Source: Streptomyces rimosus subsp. rimosus
Lineage (GTDB): Bacteria > Actinomycetota > Actinomycetes > Streptomycetales > Streptomycetaceae
Direction: 5' to 3'
DNA: 64,000 bases
Assembly: GCF_000720725.1 (NCBI RefSeq)
Contig: NZ_JOCQ01000012.1
Location: forward strand, 1 to 64,000
The notes beneath the pieces were generated by a model. It was not told the origin of the DNA. It made no database searches and was given only the letters and a program-made list of their open reading frames with translations. Positions 41,415 through 49,705 of this stretch are shown here, piece by piece. The first letter of the stretch is position 1. Every line of letters starts with the position of its first letter. The translations under genes were made by a program, and so were the position numbers.

Positions 41415-42908
41415 ATGACGACGTTGCTGTCGATGCAGCACGTGTCCAAGAGCTTCCTGGGGGTGTCCGTCCTGCACGACGTGTCACTGGATCTGGAAGC
41501 CGGCGAAATCCATGCGCTGGTGGGCGAGAACGGCGCGGGCAAGTCGACCTTGATGAAGGTCGCCGCAGGCGAGCACATACCCGACGCGGGCACCATCCAC
41601 CTGGACGGCACCGCACACCGCTTCACCCACCCGTCCCAGGCGCAGGCCGCCGGGGTAGGCATCATCCACCAGGAGTTCGCGCTCCTGGGACACCGCACCG
41701 TCGCCGAGAACGTGTTCCTCGGCCGCGAACCCACCCGACGGGGCCTGGTGGACCGCCGGGCCATGGAGGAACGCACCGCACAGCTGCTCGCCGAGCTCGG
41801 CGAGACGGCGATCACTCCGCGGATGTACGTCCGAGACCTGAGCGTCGCCCGCATGCAGACGGTCGAGATCGTCAAGGCGCTCGCCTCGGACGTGCGAGTC
41901 CTCGTGATGGACGAGCCGACCGCACCTCTGGCCGAGCACGAGGCGGGCCTGCTGCACGATCTCGTGCGGCGCCTGGCCGGGCGAGGTCTCGGCATCCTCT
42001 ACATCTCGCATCGGTTGCGCGAGGTCTTCGACCTGTCCCGCCGCATCACCGTGTTGAAGGACGGGCGGCACGTCACCACGCTGCTCACCGAGCAGACCGA
42101 CACCAACGCCGTCGTACGCGCCATGGTGGGAAGGGAGCTGAGCGCCTACTACCCGCAGAGGGCTCGGCCGGAGGAGATCGGCGACGTCAGACTGGCGGTT
42201 CGAGGCGGCGGCAACGGGCGTCTGTCGGGCATCGACATCGAGCTGCGTGCGGGTGAGATCACCGGCATCGGGGGACTGCAGGGGTCGGGCCGTACGTCGC
42301 TGGCCCGGGCCCTGTTCGGCGACGCACCCTTCACCGAAGGCACGATGACCGTCGCGAACCACACCTTGCGGCCCACCAGCCCGCGCCAGGCCATCCGCGC
42401 CGGGATCGCTCTGGTCACCGAGGACCGCAAGGCCGAGGGCCTGGCCCTGCGCCAGTCCGTGCGCGACAACGCCCTCCTGGTCACCAGAGCCATCCCCGCC
42501 CGCGGCCGGCGCTCCGCCGCCGGAAGTATCGGCCAGTTGCTCGAGCGCGTACGCCTGCACGCCCGCAGCGGTGACCAACAGGTCCAGTTTCTGTCGGGTG
42601 GCAACCAGCAGAAGGTCGTCATCGCCAAATGGCTGGCCGCACGCCCGCGGGTCCTGCTCTTCGACGAACCCACCCGAGGCGTCGACGTCGGCGCCAAGGC
42701 GGCCGTTCACACCCTGGTCCGCGAACTGGCCCGCGAGGGCCTCGCTGTCCTGATCATCTCGTCCGAGCTGCCCGAACTCATCGGTATGAGCGACCGCATC
42801 CTGGTCATGGCCGACGGACGCATCGTCGGCGAACTGCCTGCCGGGGCAGGCGAAGAGGACATCATGCGCCTCGCCACCGCCAGTGCCGACCGGGAGGCCG
42901 TCGCATGA
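41415..42908 (+). CDS. Sugar ABC importer ATPase (RbsA-type, tandem NBD)
   Basis: The 497-residue protein has two ATPase domains in tandem. The first has Walker A GENGAGKST and Walker B LVMDEPT, but its signature reads LSVARMQ instead of LSxGQ. The second has the degenerate Walker A GLQGSGRTS usual for RbsA C-halves and an intact signature LSGGNQQK. It powers the importer encoded by the next three genes. GAAGGAG precedes ATG 41415. It heads a five-gene operon in which every junction is a 4-base overlap. Confidence 0.93.
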   Translation: MTTLLSMQHVSKSFLGVSVLHDVSLDLEAGEIHALVGENGAGKSTLMKVAAGEHIPDAGTIHLDGTAHRFTHPSQAQAAGVGIIHQEFALLGHRTVAENVFLGREPTRRGLVDRRAMEERTAQLLAELGETAITPRMYVRDLSVARMQTVEIVKALASDVRVLVMDEPTAPLAEHEAGLLHDLVRRLAGRGLGILYISHRLREVFDLSRRITVLKDGRHVTTLLTEQTDTNAVVRAMVGRELSAYYPQRARPEEIGDVRLAVRGGGNGRLSGIDIELRAGEITGIGGLQGSGRTSLARALFGDAPFTEGTMTVANHTLRPTSPRQAIRAGIALVTEDRKAEGLALRQSVRDNALLVTRAIPARGRRSAAGSIGQLLERVRLHARSGDQQVQFLSGGNQQKVVIAKWLAARPRVLLFDEPTRGVDVGAKAAVHTLVRELAREGLAVLIISSELPELIGMSDRILVMADGRIVGELPAGAGEEDIMRLATASADREAVA

Positions 42909-43906
42909 CCGGAACCACCGTCGCACCGTCGGCGGTCCTCAAGCCGGACGCCGTCCGCAGGTCCCGCCTGGCCGACCCTGCTGTCGGCATCTGGCTCGCG
43001 GCCGCTGCCGTCATCGTACTCGGCTGGATTGTCGTCGCGCTCGCCGGCGGCCAGCTGCTGACCCGCACCAACATCACCATCATCCTGTCCAACAGCGTGG
43101 CCCTCGGACTGGTCGCAGTCGGCCAGAGCCTGGTGATCCTTACGGGTTCCCTCGACCTCTCCGTCGCCTACCTCATCAGCCTCGGCACCCTTGTCGCGGC
43201 CGAGACGATGGCGAGCGGCAGCGTCCTGACCGCGGTGGTGGCCGTGCTCGCCATGTCAGCCGCGGCGGGCCTGGCCAACGGCCTCATCGTCACCGGACTC
43301 AAGGTCAACGCGTTCATCGCCACCCTCGGCACCGCGTTCATCCTGCGCGGCTGGATCGAGGACAACTACACCGGCCCCGCCGGAAAGGTCTCCGCGTCCT
43401 TCCAGCACCTCGGCTACGACCGCATCGGACCGATACCCGTATCGATCTTCCTGCTCGCGGCGGTCGCCGCCGTCCTGTGGTTCATCACCCGCCGTACTCG
43501 TTTGGGCCACCACATGTACGCCACCGGCGGCGACGAGCACGCCGCCCGCCTGTCCGGAGTACGCACCAGACGCACCGTCGTCATCGCCCATGTCCTGTGC
43601 TCGCTGTGCGTCGGCGCCGCCGCCCTCTTCCTGGCCGCCCGGCTCGGCTCGGGTGCGCCTTGGGCCGGCACGGAAGCCCGGTACGACCTGGACTCCATCG
43701 CTGCGGTCGTCCTCGGCGGCACCGCCCTCGCGGGCGGACGCGGCGGGGTCTTGGGCACGCTCGGCGGTGTACTGCTTCTGGCAGTCCTGGACAGCGTCTT
43801 CAACCAGTTGTCCATCGACCCGTTCTTCAAGAACGTCGTCCGCGGCGTCGTCATCATCGCCGCAGTCGCCCTCTACGCCCGGCGCGGCAGCAGGAGGACC
43901 GCATGA
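42905..43906 (+). CDS. Sugar ABC importer permease (RbsC-type) 1
   Basis: The 333-residue inner-membrane permease has about 9-10 helices and the RbsC pattern: VGQSLVILTGSLDLSVAYLISLG near residue 70, GLKVNAFIATLGTAFILRG, then AAVVLGGTALAGGRGGVLGTLGG. Its ATG overlaps the preceding stop (ATGA). It pairs with the next permease as a heterodimer. Confidence 0.93.
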   Translation: MTGTTVAPSAVLKPDAVRRSRLADPAVGIWLAAAAVIVLGWIVVALAGGQLLTRTNITIILSNSVALGLVAVGQSLVILTGSLDLSVAYLISLGTLVAAETMASGSVLTAVVAVLAMSAAAGLANGLIVTGLKVNAFIATLGTAFILRGWIEDNYTGPAGKVSASFQHLGYDRIGPIPVSIFLLAAVAAVLWFITRRTRLGHHMYATGGDEHAARLSGVRTRRTVVIAHVLCSLCVGAAALFLAARLGSGAPWAGTEARYDLDSIAAVVLGGTALAGGRGGVLGTLGGVLLLAVLDSVFNQLSIDPFFKNVVRGVVIIAAVALYARRGSRRTA

Positions 43907-44907
43907 CCACCGCAACGGCCGTATGGCGCAAGAGGGGTACTGCGGCACTTGGTGCGGGTGCTCCCGTCTACGCCCTCCTCGCGGTGTTGTTCGCCGCACT
44001 CGCCCTGACGAACCCGGACTTCTACGAACCCGACCGCTTCCTCGCCTTCGTGAAACGCACCGCGCCGCTGGTGATCCTTGCCGCAGGGCAGTACCTGGTC
44101 GTCGTGAGCGGCGAGTTCGACCTGTCCGTGGGGGCAGTCGTCACCGCGGGTGTGGTCGTCGCGGCCGAGCTGTACGGCTCCTTCCCCGAGGCCCACTGGC
44201 TGGTCATCAGCCTGGCTCTGCTCCTGGCCGGGGCGGTTGCCGGCCTCGCGAACGGTCTGATCACCACGTTCCTGCGGGTGCCGTCCTTCATCACCACTCT
44301 GGGCATGATGCTGATCCTCGAAGGCGCCGTCTTCTACTGGGCCGGCGGCTCCCCGCACGGCGTTCTGCCGGAGGACTTCCGCATTCTCGGCCGGGGCTCG
44401 GCCTTCGGCTGGCTGCCCTGGGCCGCGCTCGCCTGCCTCGCCGCCGGGGTCTTGGCCGTCTGGCTGATGCGTTCGGACTTCGGCCGTACGCTGATCGCCA
44501 CAGGGGACAGCGAACGCACCGCCACGCTGTCAGGTGTGCGCACCCATCGTGTCCGTGTACTCGCATTCGTTCTCTCCGGTGTCGCCGCCGCGCTCACGGC
44601 GATCCTTGTCGGCGGGTTCTCCGGAGTCTCCGCGCAGGCGGGCCGCGGCTACGAGTTCGAGGCCATCACCGCTGTCGTGCTCGGCGGCGTCGCCCTGGGC
44701 GGCGGGCGTGGGTCGGTCGTGTCCGCGATGGCCGGCGCCTTCTCGCTGCAGGCCCTGTTCACCCTGCTCAACCTCCAAGGCGTCTCCGGCGCCCTGGAAT
44801 CCACCGTGCAAGGCGTGATCGTCATCGCCGCGGTGGGACTCGGAGCCGCCAACTGGTCCCGGCTGCGCCGCACCCGTACTCGCTCATCTGGAGGAACACC
44901 GTCATGA
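43903..44907 (+). CDS. Sugar ABC importer permease (RbsC-type) 2
   Basis: The 334-residue RbsC-type permease has the matching motifs AAGQYLVVVSGEFDLSVGAVV, LRVPSFITTLGMMLILEG and AVVLGGVALGGGRGSVVS. It is a distinct sequence from permease 1, so the channel is a heterodimer. It is coupled to its neighbours by ATGA overlaps. Confidence 0.93.
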   Translation: MTTATAVWRKRGTAALGAGAPVYALLAVLFAALALTNPDFYEPDRFLAFVKRTAPLVILAAGQYLVVVSGEFDLSVGAVVTAGVVVAAELYGSFPEAHWLVISLALLLAGAVAGLANGLITTFLRVPSFITTLGMMLILEGAVFYWAGGSPHGVLPEDFRILGRGSAFGWLPWAALACLAAGVLAVWLMRSDFGRTLIATGDSERTATLSGVRTHRVRVLAFVLSGVAAALTAILVGGFSGVSAQAGRGYEFEAITAVVLGGVALGGGRGSVVSAMAGAFSLQALFTLLNLQGVSGALESTVQGVIVIAAVGLGAANWSRLRRTRTRSSGGTPS

Positions 44908-46103
44908 TCCGCAGCCGACTTTGGGCGCCGTCCGCACTGCTGCTCGCAAGTGCTCTGATCACATCCTGTTCCAGCGACATACCACCGGACTCCCCGGCCG
45001 GCTCGAAGGGTGCCCCGGACAGCGGGAGCGACGGCAAGCAGTCGAAATTCTTCGACCAAGCCGAGTACAAGAAGCAGCTGAAGCTCACCAGAGCCGCACC
45101 TGAGGGACCGGACGGCAAGCCGTGGGAGCAGATGATCGAGCCGAAGATGGCCGACACGGCTCAGTACAAGAAGAAGGGATCCGGCGGCATCCACCTGTGC
45201 TTCTCCAACGCCGGAGTCTTCAACCCCTGGCGCCAGGTCGGCCTGACGACCATGAAGGCAGAGGTAAAACTCCACAAGGAGATCAGCGAGTTCACCGTTC
45301 TGGACGCGCAAGGCAAGGACGACAAGCAGATCTCCGACATCCAGGAGCTCACCGGCAAGAACTGTGACGCTCTGATCGTCTCGCCCAACACCACCGCCAC
45401 TCTCACCCCGGCGGTGAAGGAGGCCTGCGGCAAGCTCCCCGTGATCGTCTTCGACCGGGGTGTGGAAACCGACTGCGCCGTCACCTTCATCAACCCCATC
45501 GGCGGCTACGGCTACGGCGCCGTCGCGGCCGACTTCCTCATCGACAAAGTGAAGCCCAAGGGCAAAATCCTCGCACTGCGCATCTCACCCGGCGTCGATG
45601 TCCTGGAGAACCGCTGGTCGGCCGGGAAGGCCGCCTTCGACAAAAGCGAACTGGATGTAGTGGACGTGAAGTTCACCGAGGGCGACCCCGTCAAGACCAA
45701 GTCCGTCGTCGCCGACGCCATCTCCCGCCACGGCACGATCGACGGCGTCTGGATGGACTCCGGCGCCACAGCGGTCGCCGCAGTGGAGGCATTCGAGGAC
45801 GCCGGCGTCGACGTACCGCCGATCACCGGCGAGGACCAGCAGGATTTCTTGCAGGCATGGAAGGACAAGAAGCTCACCGCTATCGCCCCCACCTACCCGA
45901 CATTCCAGTGGCGTACCCCGGTCATCGCCGCGCTGAAAATCCTGGACGGCAAGCAGGTCCCCAAGAAGTGGAAGCTGCCCCAGCCCACCGTCACCGAGGA
46001 CAACCTCGACCAGTACCTGAAGGCGGGCATGCCGCCGCTGCACTACGCGATGTGCGGCTGCGAGAATCTGCCCGGCTTCCCCGAGGCTTGGGGCAAGAAG
46101 TGA
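44904..46103 (+). CDS. Sugar-binding lipoprotein of ABC importer 1
   Basis: The 399-residue protein has a lipoprotein signal (ALITSC, cysteine at about residue 22) and a polar Ser/Gly/Asp linker, then a type-1 periplasmic-binding-protein fold (IHLCFSNAGVFNPWRQVG, CDALIVSPNTTATLTPAVKEAC, VIVFDRGVETDC, GVWMDSGATAVAAVEAFEDAG). The binding domain begins unusually far (about 90 residues) from the anchor. It captures the substrate and delivers it to the two permeases. The ATG overlaps the previous stop. Confidence 0.92.
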   Translation: MIRSRLWAPSALLLASALITSCSSDIPPDSPAGSKGAPDSGSDGKQSKFFDQAEYKKQLKLTRAAPEGPDGKPWEQMIEPKMADTAQYKKKGSGGIHLCFSNAGVFNPWRQVGLTTMKAEVKLHKEISEFTVLDAQGKDDKQISDIQELTGKNCDALIVSPNTTATLTPAVKEACGKLPVIVFDRGVETDCAVTFINPIGGYGYGAVAADFLIDKVKPKGKILALRISPGVDVLENRWSAGKAAFDKSELDVVDVKFTEGDPVKTKSVVADAISRHGTIDGVWMDSGATAVAAVEAFEDAGVDVPPITGEDQQDFLQAWKDKKLTAIAPTYPTFQWRTPVIAALKILDGKQVPKKWKLPQPTVTEDNLDQYLKAGMPPLHYAMCGCENLPGFPEAWGKK

Positions 46104-47023
46104 GCTCCTACGCGCCGCAGCTGGGCGCCAACCCCTGGATCTGGCACTCGCCGGTGACCGGTGCTGCCCTCGCCGAAGTGCTGCCGCGCCTGGCCGGCTG
46201 GGGCTTCGACTGCGCCGAACTCCCGCTGGAGCAACCCGGCGACTGGGAGGCGGCCCGCACGCGGAAGCTCCTGGAGGCCACCGGCATTGATCCGGCGGCC
46301 GTCATCGCAGTGCTGCCGCCGGGGCGCGACTTGGTGCGCACTGACCCGACCGTGGTCCACGCCACCCAGGACTACCTGCGCCGCTGCGTGGACGCCGCAC
46401 ATGGCGTCGGCGCCGGGGTGGTGGCGGGTCCGCTGTACGCGGCAGTCGGACGCACTTGGCGCCTGAAGCCCGCCGAACGCCGAGCGGCGTACGAGGAATG
46501 GCGCGAGCATCTCGTGCCCGTCGCCGAATACGCTGCCGACGCCCACGTCCGCCTTGCCGTGGAGCCGTTGAACCGCTACGAGACGAGCTTGCTCAACACC
46601 GTCGCCCAGACCCTCCAGGCCCTCGACGGCCTGCCCGAGGACACGGTCGGCATCGCCCTGGACACATACCACCAGAACATCGAGGAACGCTCGCTGACGG
46701 AAGCCGTTCGGCAAGCCGCCGGCCGCATCGTGCACGTACAGGTGTGTGCCAACGACCGTGGCGCTCCCGGTGCCGACCACCTCGACTGGTCCGCCTTCAT
46801 GGCGGAACTGGAGGCGTGCGGCTACGAAGGCCCGCTGTGCATCGAGTCGTTCACCGCCCACAACGCCACGATCGCTGTGGCTGCTTCCGTGTGGCGCCCG
46901 CTTGCCACAAGCCAGGATGCGCTCGCCACCGAGGGCCTCGACTTCCTGCGCCGGACTCTCGCCCGTGCTCGGGTATCCGCCGGAGGCGCTCCGTTCGGCC
47001 GCGCTGAGGAAACCCGGACGTGA
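46100..47023 (+). CDS. Ketose 3-epimerase-like sugar isomerase (DTE/psicose-epimerase type)
   Basis: The 307-residue TIM barrel carries the D-tagatose/D-psicose 3-epimerase signature. VRLAVEPLNRYETSLLNT includes the first metal-binding Glu. GIALDTYHQNIEE has Asp and His of the metal site, and PLCIESFT contains the second catalytic Glu. It should interconvert ketoses or keto-sugars at C3 in the cytoplasm. GTG 46100 overlaps the preceding stop (GTGA), coupling it to the importer, so it probably acts on the imported sugar. Confidence 0.88.
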   Translation: MSSYAPQLGANPWIWHSPVTGAALAEVLPRLAGWGFDCAELPLEQPGDWEAARTRKLLEATGIDPAAVIAVLPPGRDLVRTDPTVVHATQDYLRRCVDAAHGVGAGVVAGPLYAAVGRTWRLKPAERRAAYEEWREHLVPVAEYAADAHVRLAVEPLNRYETSLLNTVAQTLQALDGLPEDTVGIALDTYHQNIEERSLTEAVRQAAGRIVHVQVCANDRGAPGADHLDWSAFMAELEACGYEGPLCIESFTAHNATIAVAASVWRPLATSQDALATEGLDFLRRTLARARVSAGGAPFGRAEETRT

Positions 47024-47545
47024 TCAGGGCAGAGCCGCGACGAGGGTCTGGTATCCCGGTTTGACCGTGGCCGCATACACCGGCGTGCCGCGCAGGAGCC
47101 CCCCGGCGTGGTCGGGTGAGCAGCCACGGCACCACCCGCACACCGTCAGCGTGCCGGTCGACGGCGGCTCCGTCGACGACTGCCAGGTCGAGCTTCCGCA
47201 CACCACCGAACCCCGTTGTCCGCACTGCTCCGGAACGCACTGCGGGAGCGTCCAGGCGTGCGGGGCCAGTCTGTCGCCGGAGTCCGTTGCGCGCTGCGGG
47301 ACGCGGCAGGCAGCGAGGTGACCGCGACGGGCACTGGGCCGGACGGCAGCTGCGCGTTCCACGATCTGGCACGTGGCGACTACGCCTTGGCAGTCGCCGT
47401 CACTGATCGGGTACGCACGGAGGCCAACGCCTGAGCCCACGGGGCACCTCCCTCGCGCGCATACGGCCTCGTGTGCCGGTTCGACGGAGGACGGGCCACC
47501 GCGCGTCGAGGCGCTGGCCTCCGCCCAGCGTGGGATCTGAGGTGG
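47024..47545. other. Intergenic region with a possible Cna_B-like remnant
   Basis: Within these 522 bases a plus-strand frame (47216-47434) encodes AGVRCALRDAAGSEVTATG and then GPDGSCAFHDLARGDYALAV. This resembles the end of a carboxypeptidase-regulatory or Cna_B-type beta-sandwich, but it has no start or partner domain. I read it as a gene remnant with low confidence. Nothing else is recognised. Confidence 0.4.
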
Positions 47546-48271
47546 TCAGCCGCGGAAGGCGGCATCCCCGTAACGGAATCGTAGCGAGGGAGAGTGGTAG
47601 TAGTTCGCCGTCGTCCCGATGGCCGGGGGCGCTCTTCCTTCGGCGGCACCGTTCCAGTCGTCCAGGCCGAGGAAGTACAGATGGTTGCCCTTCTGTGCGA
47701 AGGCAACCAGGCCCGACTGGTCGAGGAAGTACGTCCAGCGGGCCGTGAGCGCGGGGGAGTCGCTGGCGCGCCGCTGGCGGGCCGGGGCACCGTCCGTCGG
47801 CTGGCCGGTGTGGGTGAGGAACATGCCGGTCGCGTAATTGCGGATGCGCACTTCCTGGGCGGCCCGGTCGACCAGCAGTTCCCACTGCTGCGAACGGCTG
47901 ACGTCGCAGGCGGCTTCGTGCGGTTCGGCGCCCTCCTTCGTGGAGATGTCCATGCACCGGCCGGTGGAGGCGATCGGGAGTCGCGTGCGGTCGGTTGCGG
48001 CAGGCTGCCACGACGGGGGTGCCGATGGTTGTGTGCTGGGTGCGGGCGGGGTGGCGGAAGGGGGTGAAGGGGACGAGGAAGACGAGGAGGAGGGCGAGGA
48101 CGAATGGGGTGTAGCACGAGAAGAAGGTGCAGGGCTCCGGCGTTTGCTCTTGTCCAGGTCAGAGGCGGAGGCGGAGGCGGCAGGTGGGGCGCTGGCGGCG
48201 ACCGGAGGAACAGCCGACGGCCCGCCGCCGTCCGGCCACAACGCGTATCCGACGAGAGCGGCCACGAGCAC
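47546..48271 (-). CDS. Lectin-like domain with transmembrane segment, in frame with the upstream sigma factor
   Basis: If translated alone from GTG 48271, the 241-residue product has a membrane helix (VAALVGYALW), a long Ser/Pro/Ala linker of about 75 residues and a ricin-like beta-trefoil (GRCMDISTKEG, QQWELLVDRAAQEVRIRNYATG, TYFLDQSGLVAFAQ). The frame is identical to that of the sigma factor at 48350-49192, from which one UGA and 26 sense codons separate it. No strong ribosome-binding site precedes the GTG. It may be the second half of a split or read-through sigma-lectin protein. Confidence 0.7.
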   Translation of the reverse strand: MLVAALVGYALWPDGGGPSAVPPVAASAPPAASASASDLDKSKRRSPAPSSRATPHSSSPSSSSSSSPSPPSATPPAPSTQPSAPPSWQPAATDRTRLPIASTGRCMDISTKEGAEPHEAACDVSRSQQWELLVDRAAQEVRIRNYATGMFLTHTGQPTDGAPARQRRASDSPALTARWTYFLDQSGLVAFAQKGNHLYFLGLDDWNGAAEGRAPPAIGTTANYYHSPSLRFRYGDAAFRG

Positions 48272-48349
48272 AGAGGCACCGACGCCTCCGACGCTCGCGG
48301 CGACACTCAGAGCCGGGGAGGCGGCGGTGCCATTGGGGCCGGGAAGCGC

Positions 48350-49192
48350 TCACGTCACAGCGGTGGCCTTCGTCCCGTACGAAGCCCCCGTCCACAGCAG
48401 TAGCCCTACCGGGAGGGCGAAGCTCAGGAGCTTGCCCAGGTCCCGCAGTTCGCTGCGCGCGCGGTGGCAGCGGGGGAAGTTCGCCAGATGGCGCTTCAGG
48501 CCGCGGTGCGTGCGATGGCGGCGACCGGAGCTGCGGATGGAGGCGGCCAGCAGGCCGGTGAAGTACCGGCACTCCTCGGATGCCGCGCTGTCCGACGCGT
48601 ACTGGGCGAGGTACGCCTCGCGCAGGCCTTCTCGGGCACGTGAGGTCAGGGAGGCGGCGCCGTTCGAGCTGAGGCCGAGCAGTGGCGCGATGCGTGCGGG
48701 CGACTCGCCCTCGACAGCTGAGTGCCACAGGGCTGTCTGCCAGTGGTCAGGGAGGCTCTGGAAGGCGCGCAGTGCCAGGTCGGCATCCTGGCGGCGCAGC
48801 GCCCATTCCTCTCCGCTCTCCGCTGCCGACGCCTTGGACAACCAGGTCTCGAAGTCGGCGGACAGCTCGGTGCGGCGTGCCGTGGCGGCCCAGGCGGCCG
48901 CCGTGCGGCGGCCGGCCGTCAGCAGGTAGGGGCGCCAAGCGTTCTGGGGGCCGGCGCCGTGCCGCACGGCATGCAGCGCGCGAGTGAACGCTTCCGACGC
49001 CAGGTCCTCCGCCGTGTGGGAGTCCTGTGTGCAACTGCGTGCGTAGGCGAGGACCGATGCGTGGTGACGACGGTAGAGCTCGACCAGCACGGCGTCGGCC
49101 GCCGAGCGTGAGCCGCTGCGTATGCGGGCGGACAAGTCGGCGTCGCTGCAAGTCTCGTCGGGAGTGGCGGCGCCGGTGGTGCTGTCGCGCAT
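48350..49192 (-). CDS. ECF-type sigma factor with C-terminal anti-sigma-like and membrane segment
   Basis: About 280 residues. Sigma region 2 is seen in LYRRHHASVLAYARSC and AEDLASEAFTRAL, and region 4 in LPDHWQTALWHSAVEGES and IAPLLGLSSNGAASLTSRAREGLR. The C-terminal extension contains RHLANFPRCHRARSELRDL, like a zinc anti-sigma motif (H-x3-C-x2-C) with Phe for the first Cys, then a membrane helix (LLSFALPVGLLLWTGASYG). ECF groups with such membrane and carbohydrate-binding extensions are known in actinobacteria. ATG 49192 has AGGA upstream; ATG 49201 or TTG 49213 are alternatives. The stop is in frame with a downstream lectin domain. Confidence 0.85.
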   Translation of the reverse strand: MRDSTTGAATPDETCSDADLSARIRSGSRSAADAVLVELYRRHHASVLAYARSCTQDSHTAEDLASEAFTRALHAVRHGAGPQNAWRPYLLTAGRRTAAAWAATARRTELSADFETWLSKASAAESGEEWALRRQDADLALRAFQSLPDHWQTALWHSAVEGESPARIAPLLGLSSNGAASLTSRAREGLREAYLAQYASDSAASEECRYFTGLLAASIRSSGRRHRTHRGLKRHLANFPRCHRARSELRDLGKLLSFALPVGLLLWTGASYGTKATAVT

Positions 49193-49705
49193 GCTAGTCA
49201 TCCTGTGGGGCAAGAGAGATTCACCGTCGCGGTGAAGAGCGGGCGGCGGACATGCCGTCCCGCGGCGTTATGAAGCCGATACCTGGTGGGGTTGTCGTGC
49301 CGGCGGCCCTGTCAGGGCGCGACGTGGCCCACACGGACCCGAAGGTTCATTCCAGGTGTTCAGGCGCACCTCGATGAGGTCGCGAACCTGCCCGTCGGGT
49401 GAGGCGGGGCCAAGAAGTCGTCGCACGGCGGCAGCGGGTCCCCACGTGCTCTCGGGCCCGCGTCGGATGCCGGGCGCGATGGCGGCGGCTCGATGGCGGT
49501 GCGTTGTCAGCCGCGAAGGGGGCGCTCGAACGCTGCGGTTTGTCGGGCATTTTGTTCCCTGGCGGGACGAATCTCCCCACTACTTTGTCTCCATCGAAGA
49601 GAAAGTAGTGGCTATTTCTGACTAACTTCTTCCCTGATACCGGCGATCGCTGCTACGTTCCAGCGCGAAGACACCGAAGGCCCGGTGAACGGCGGGAGGG
49701 GTGAC
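49193..49705. other. Divergent region between sigma factor and ROK regulator
   Basis: These 513 bases hold no supported gene. They contain the ROK operator (49577-49611) and the promoters of both divergent genes. The segment 49570-49640 is clearly AT-richer than its surroundings. Confidence 0.55.
49577..49611. promoter_or_regulatory. Putative ROK operator, autoregulatory
   Basis: CCACTACTTT (49577-49586) and AAAGTAGTGG (49602-49611) form a perfect 10-bp inverted repeat. Its core ACTTTGT-N12-GAAAGT (49582-49606) recurs with the same spacing at 57608-57632, upstream of the second secreted dehydrogenase. It lies about 95 bases before the ROK start. Confidence 0.7.

Noticed and set aside
47024..47440. 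A 138-codon minus-strand gene after importer operon 1
   Set aside because: It is Cys/Ser/Gly-rich without third-position bias or a motif, and it is antisense to the Cna_B-like fragment.
48350..48352. UGA as a selenocysteine codon in the sigma-lectin frame
   Set aside because: No redox motif or Cys-aligned position surrounds it, and Streptomyces generally lack selenocysteine insertion. Nonsense mutation or plain read-through is simpler.
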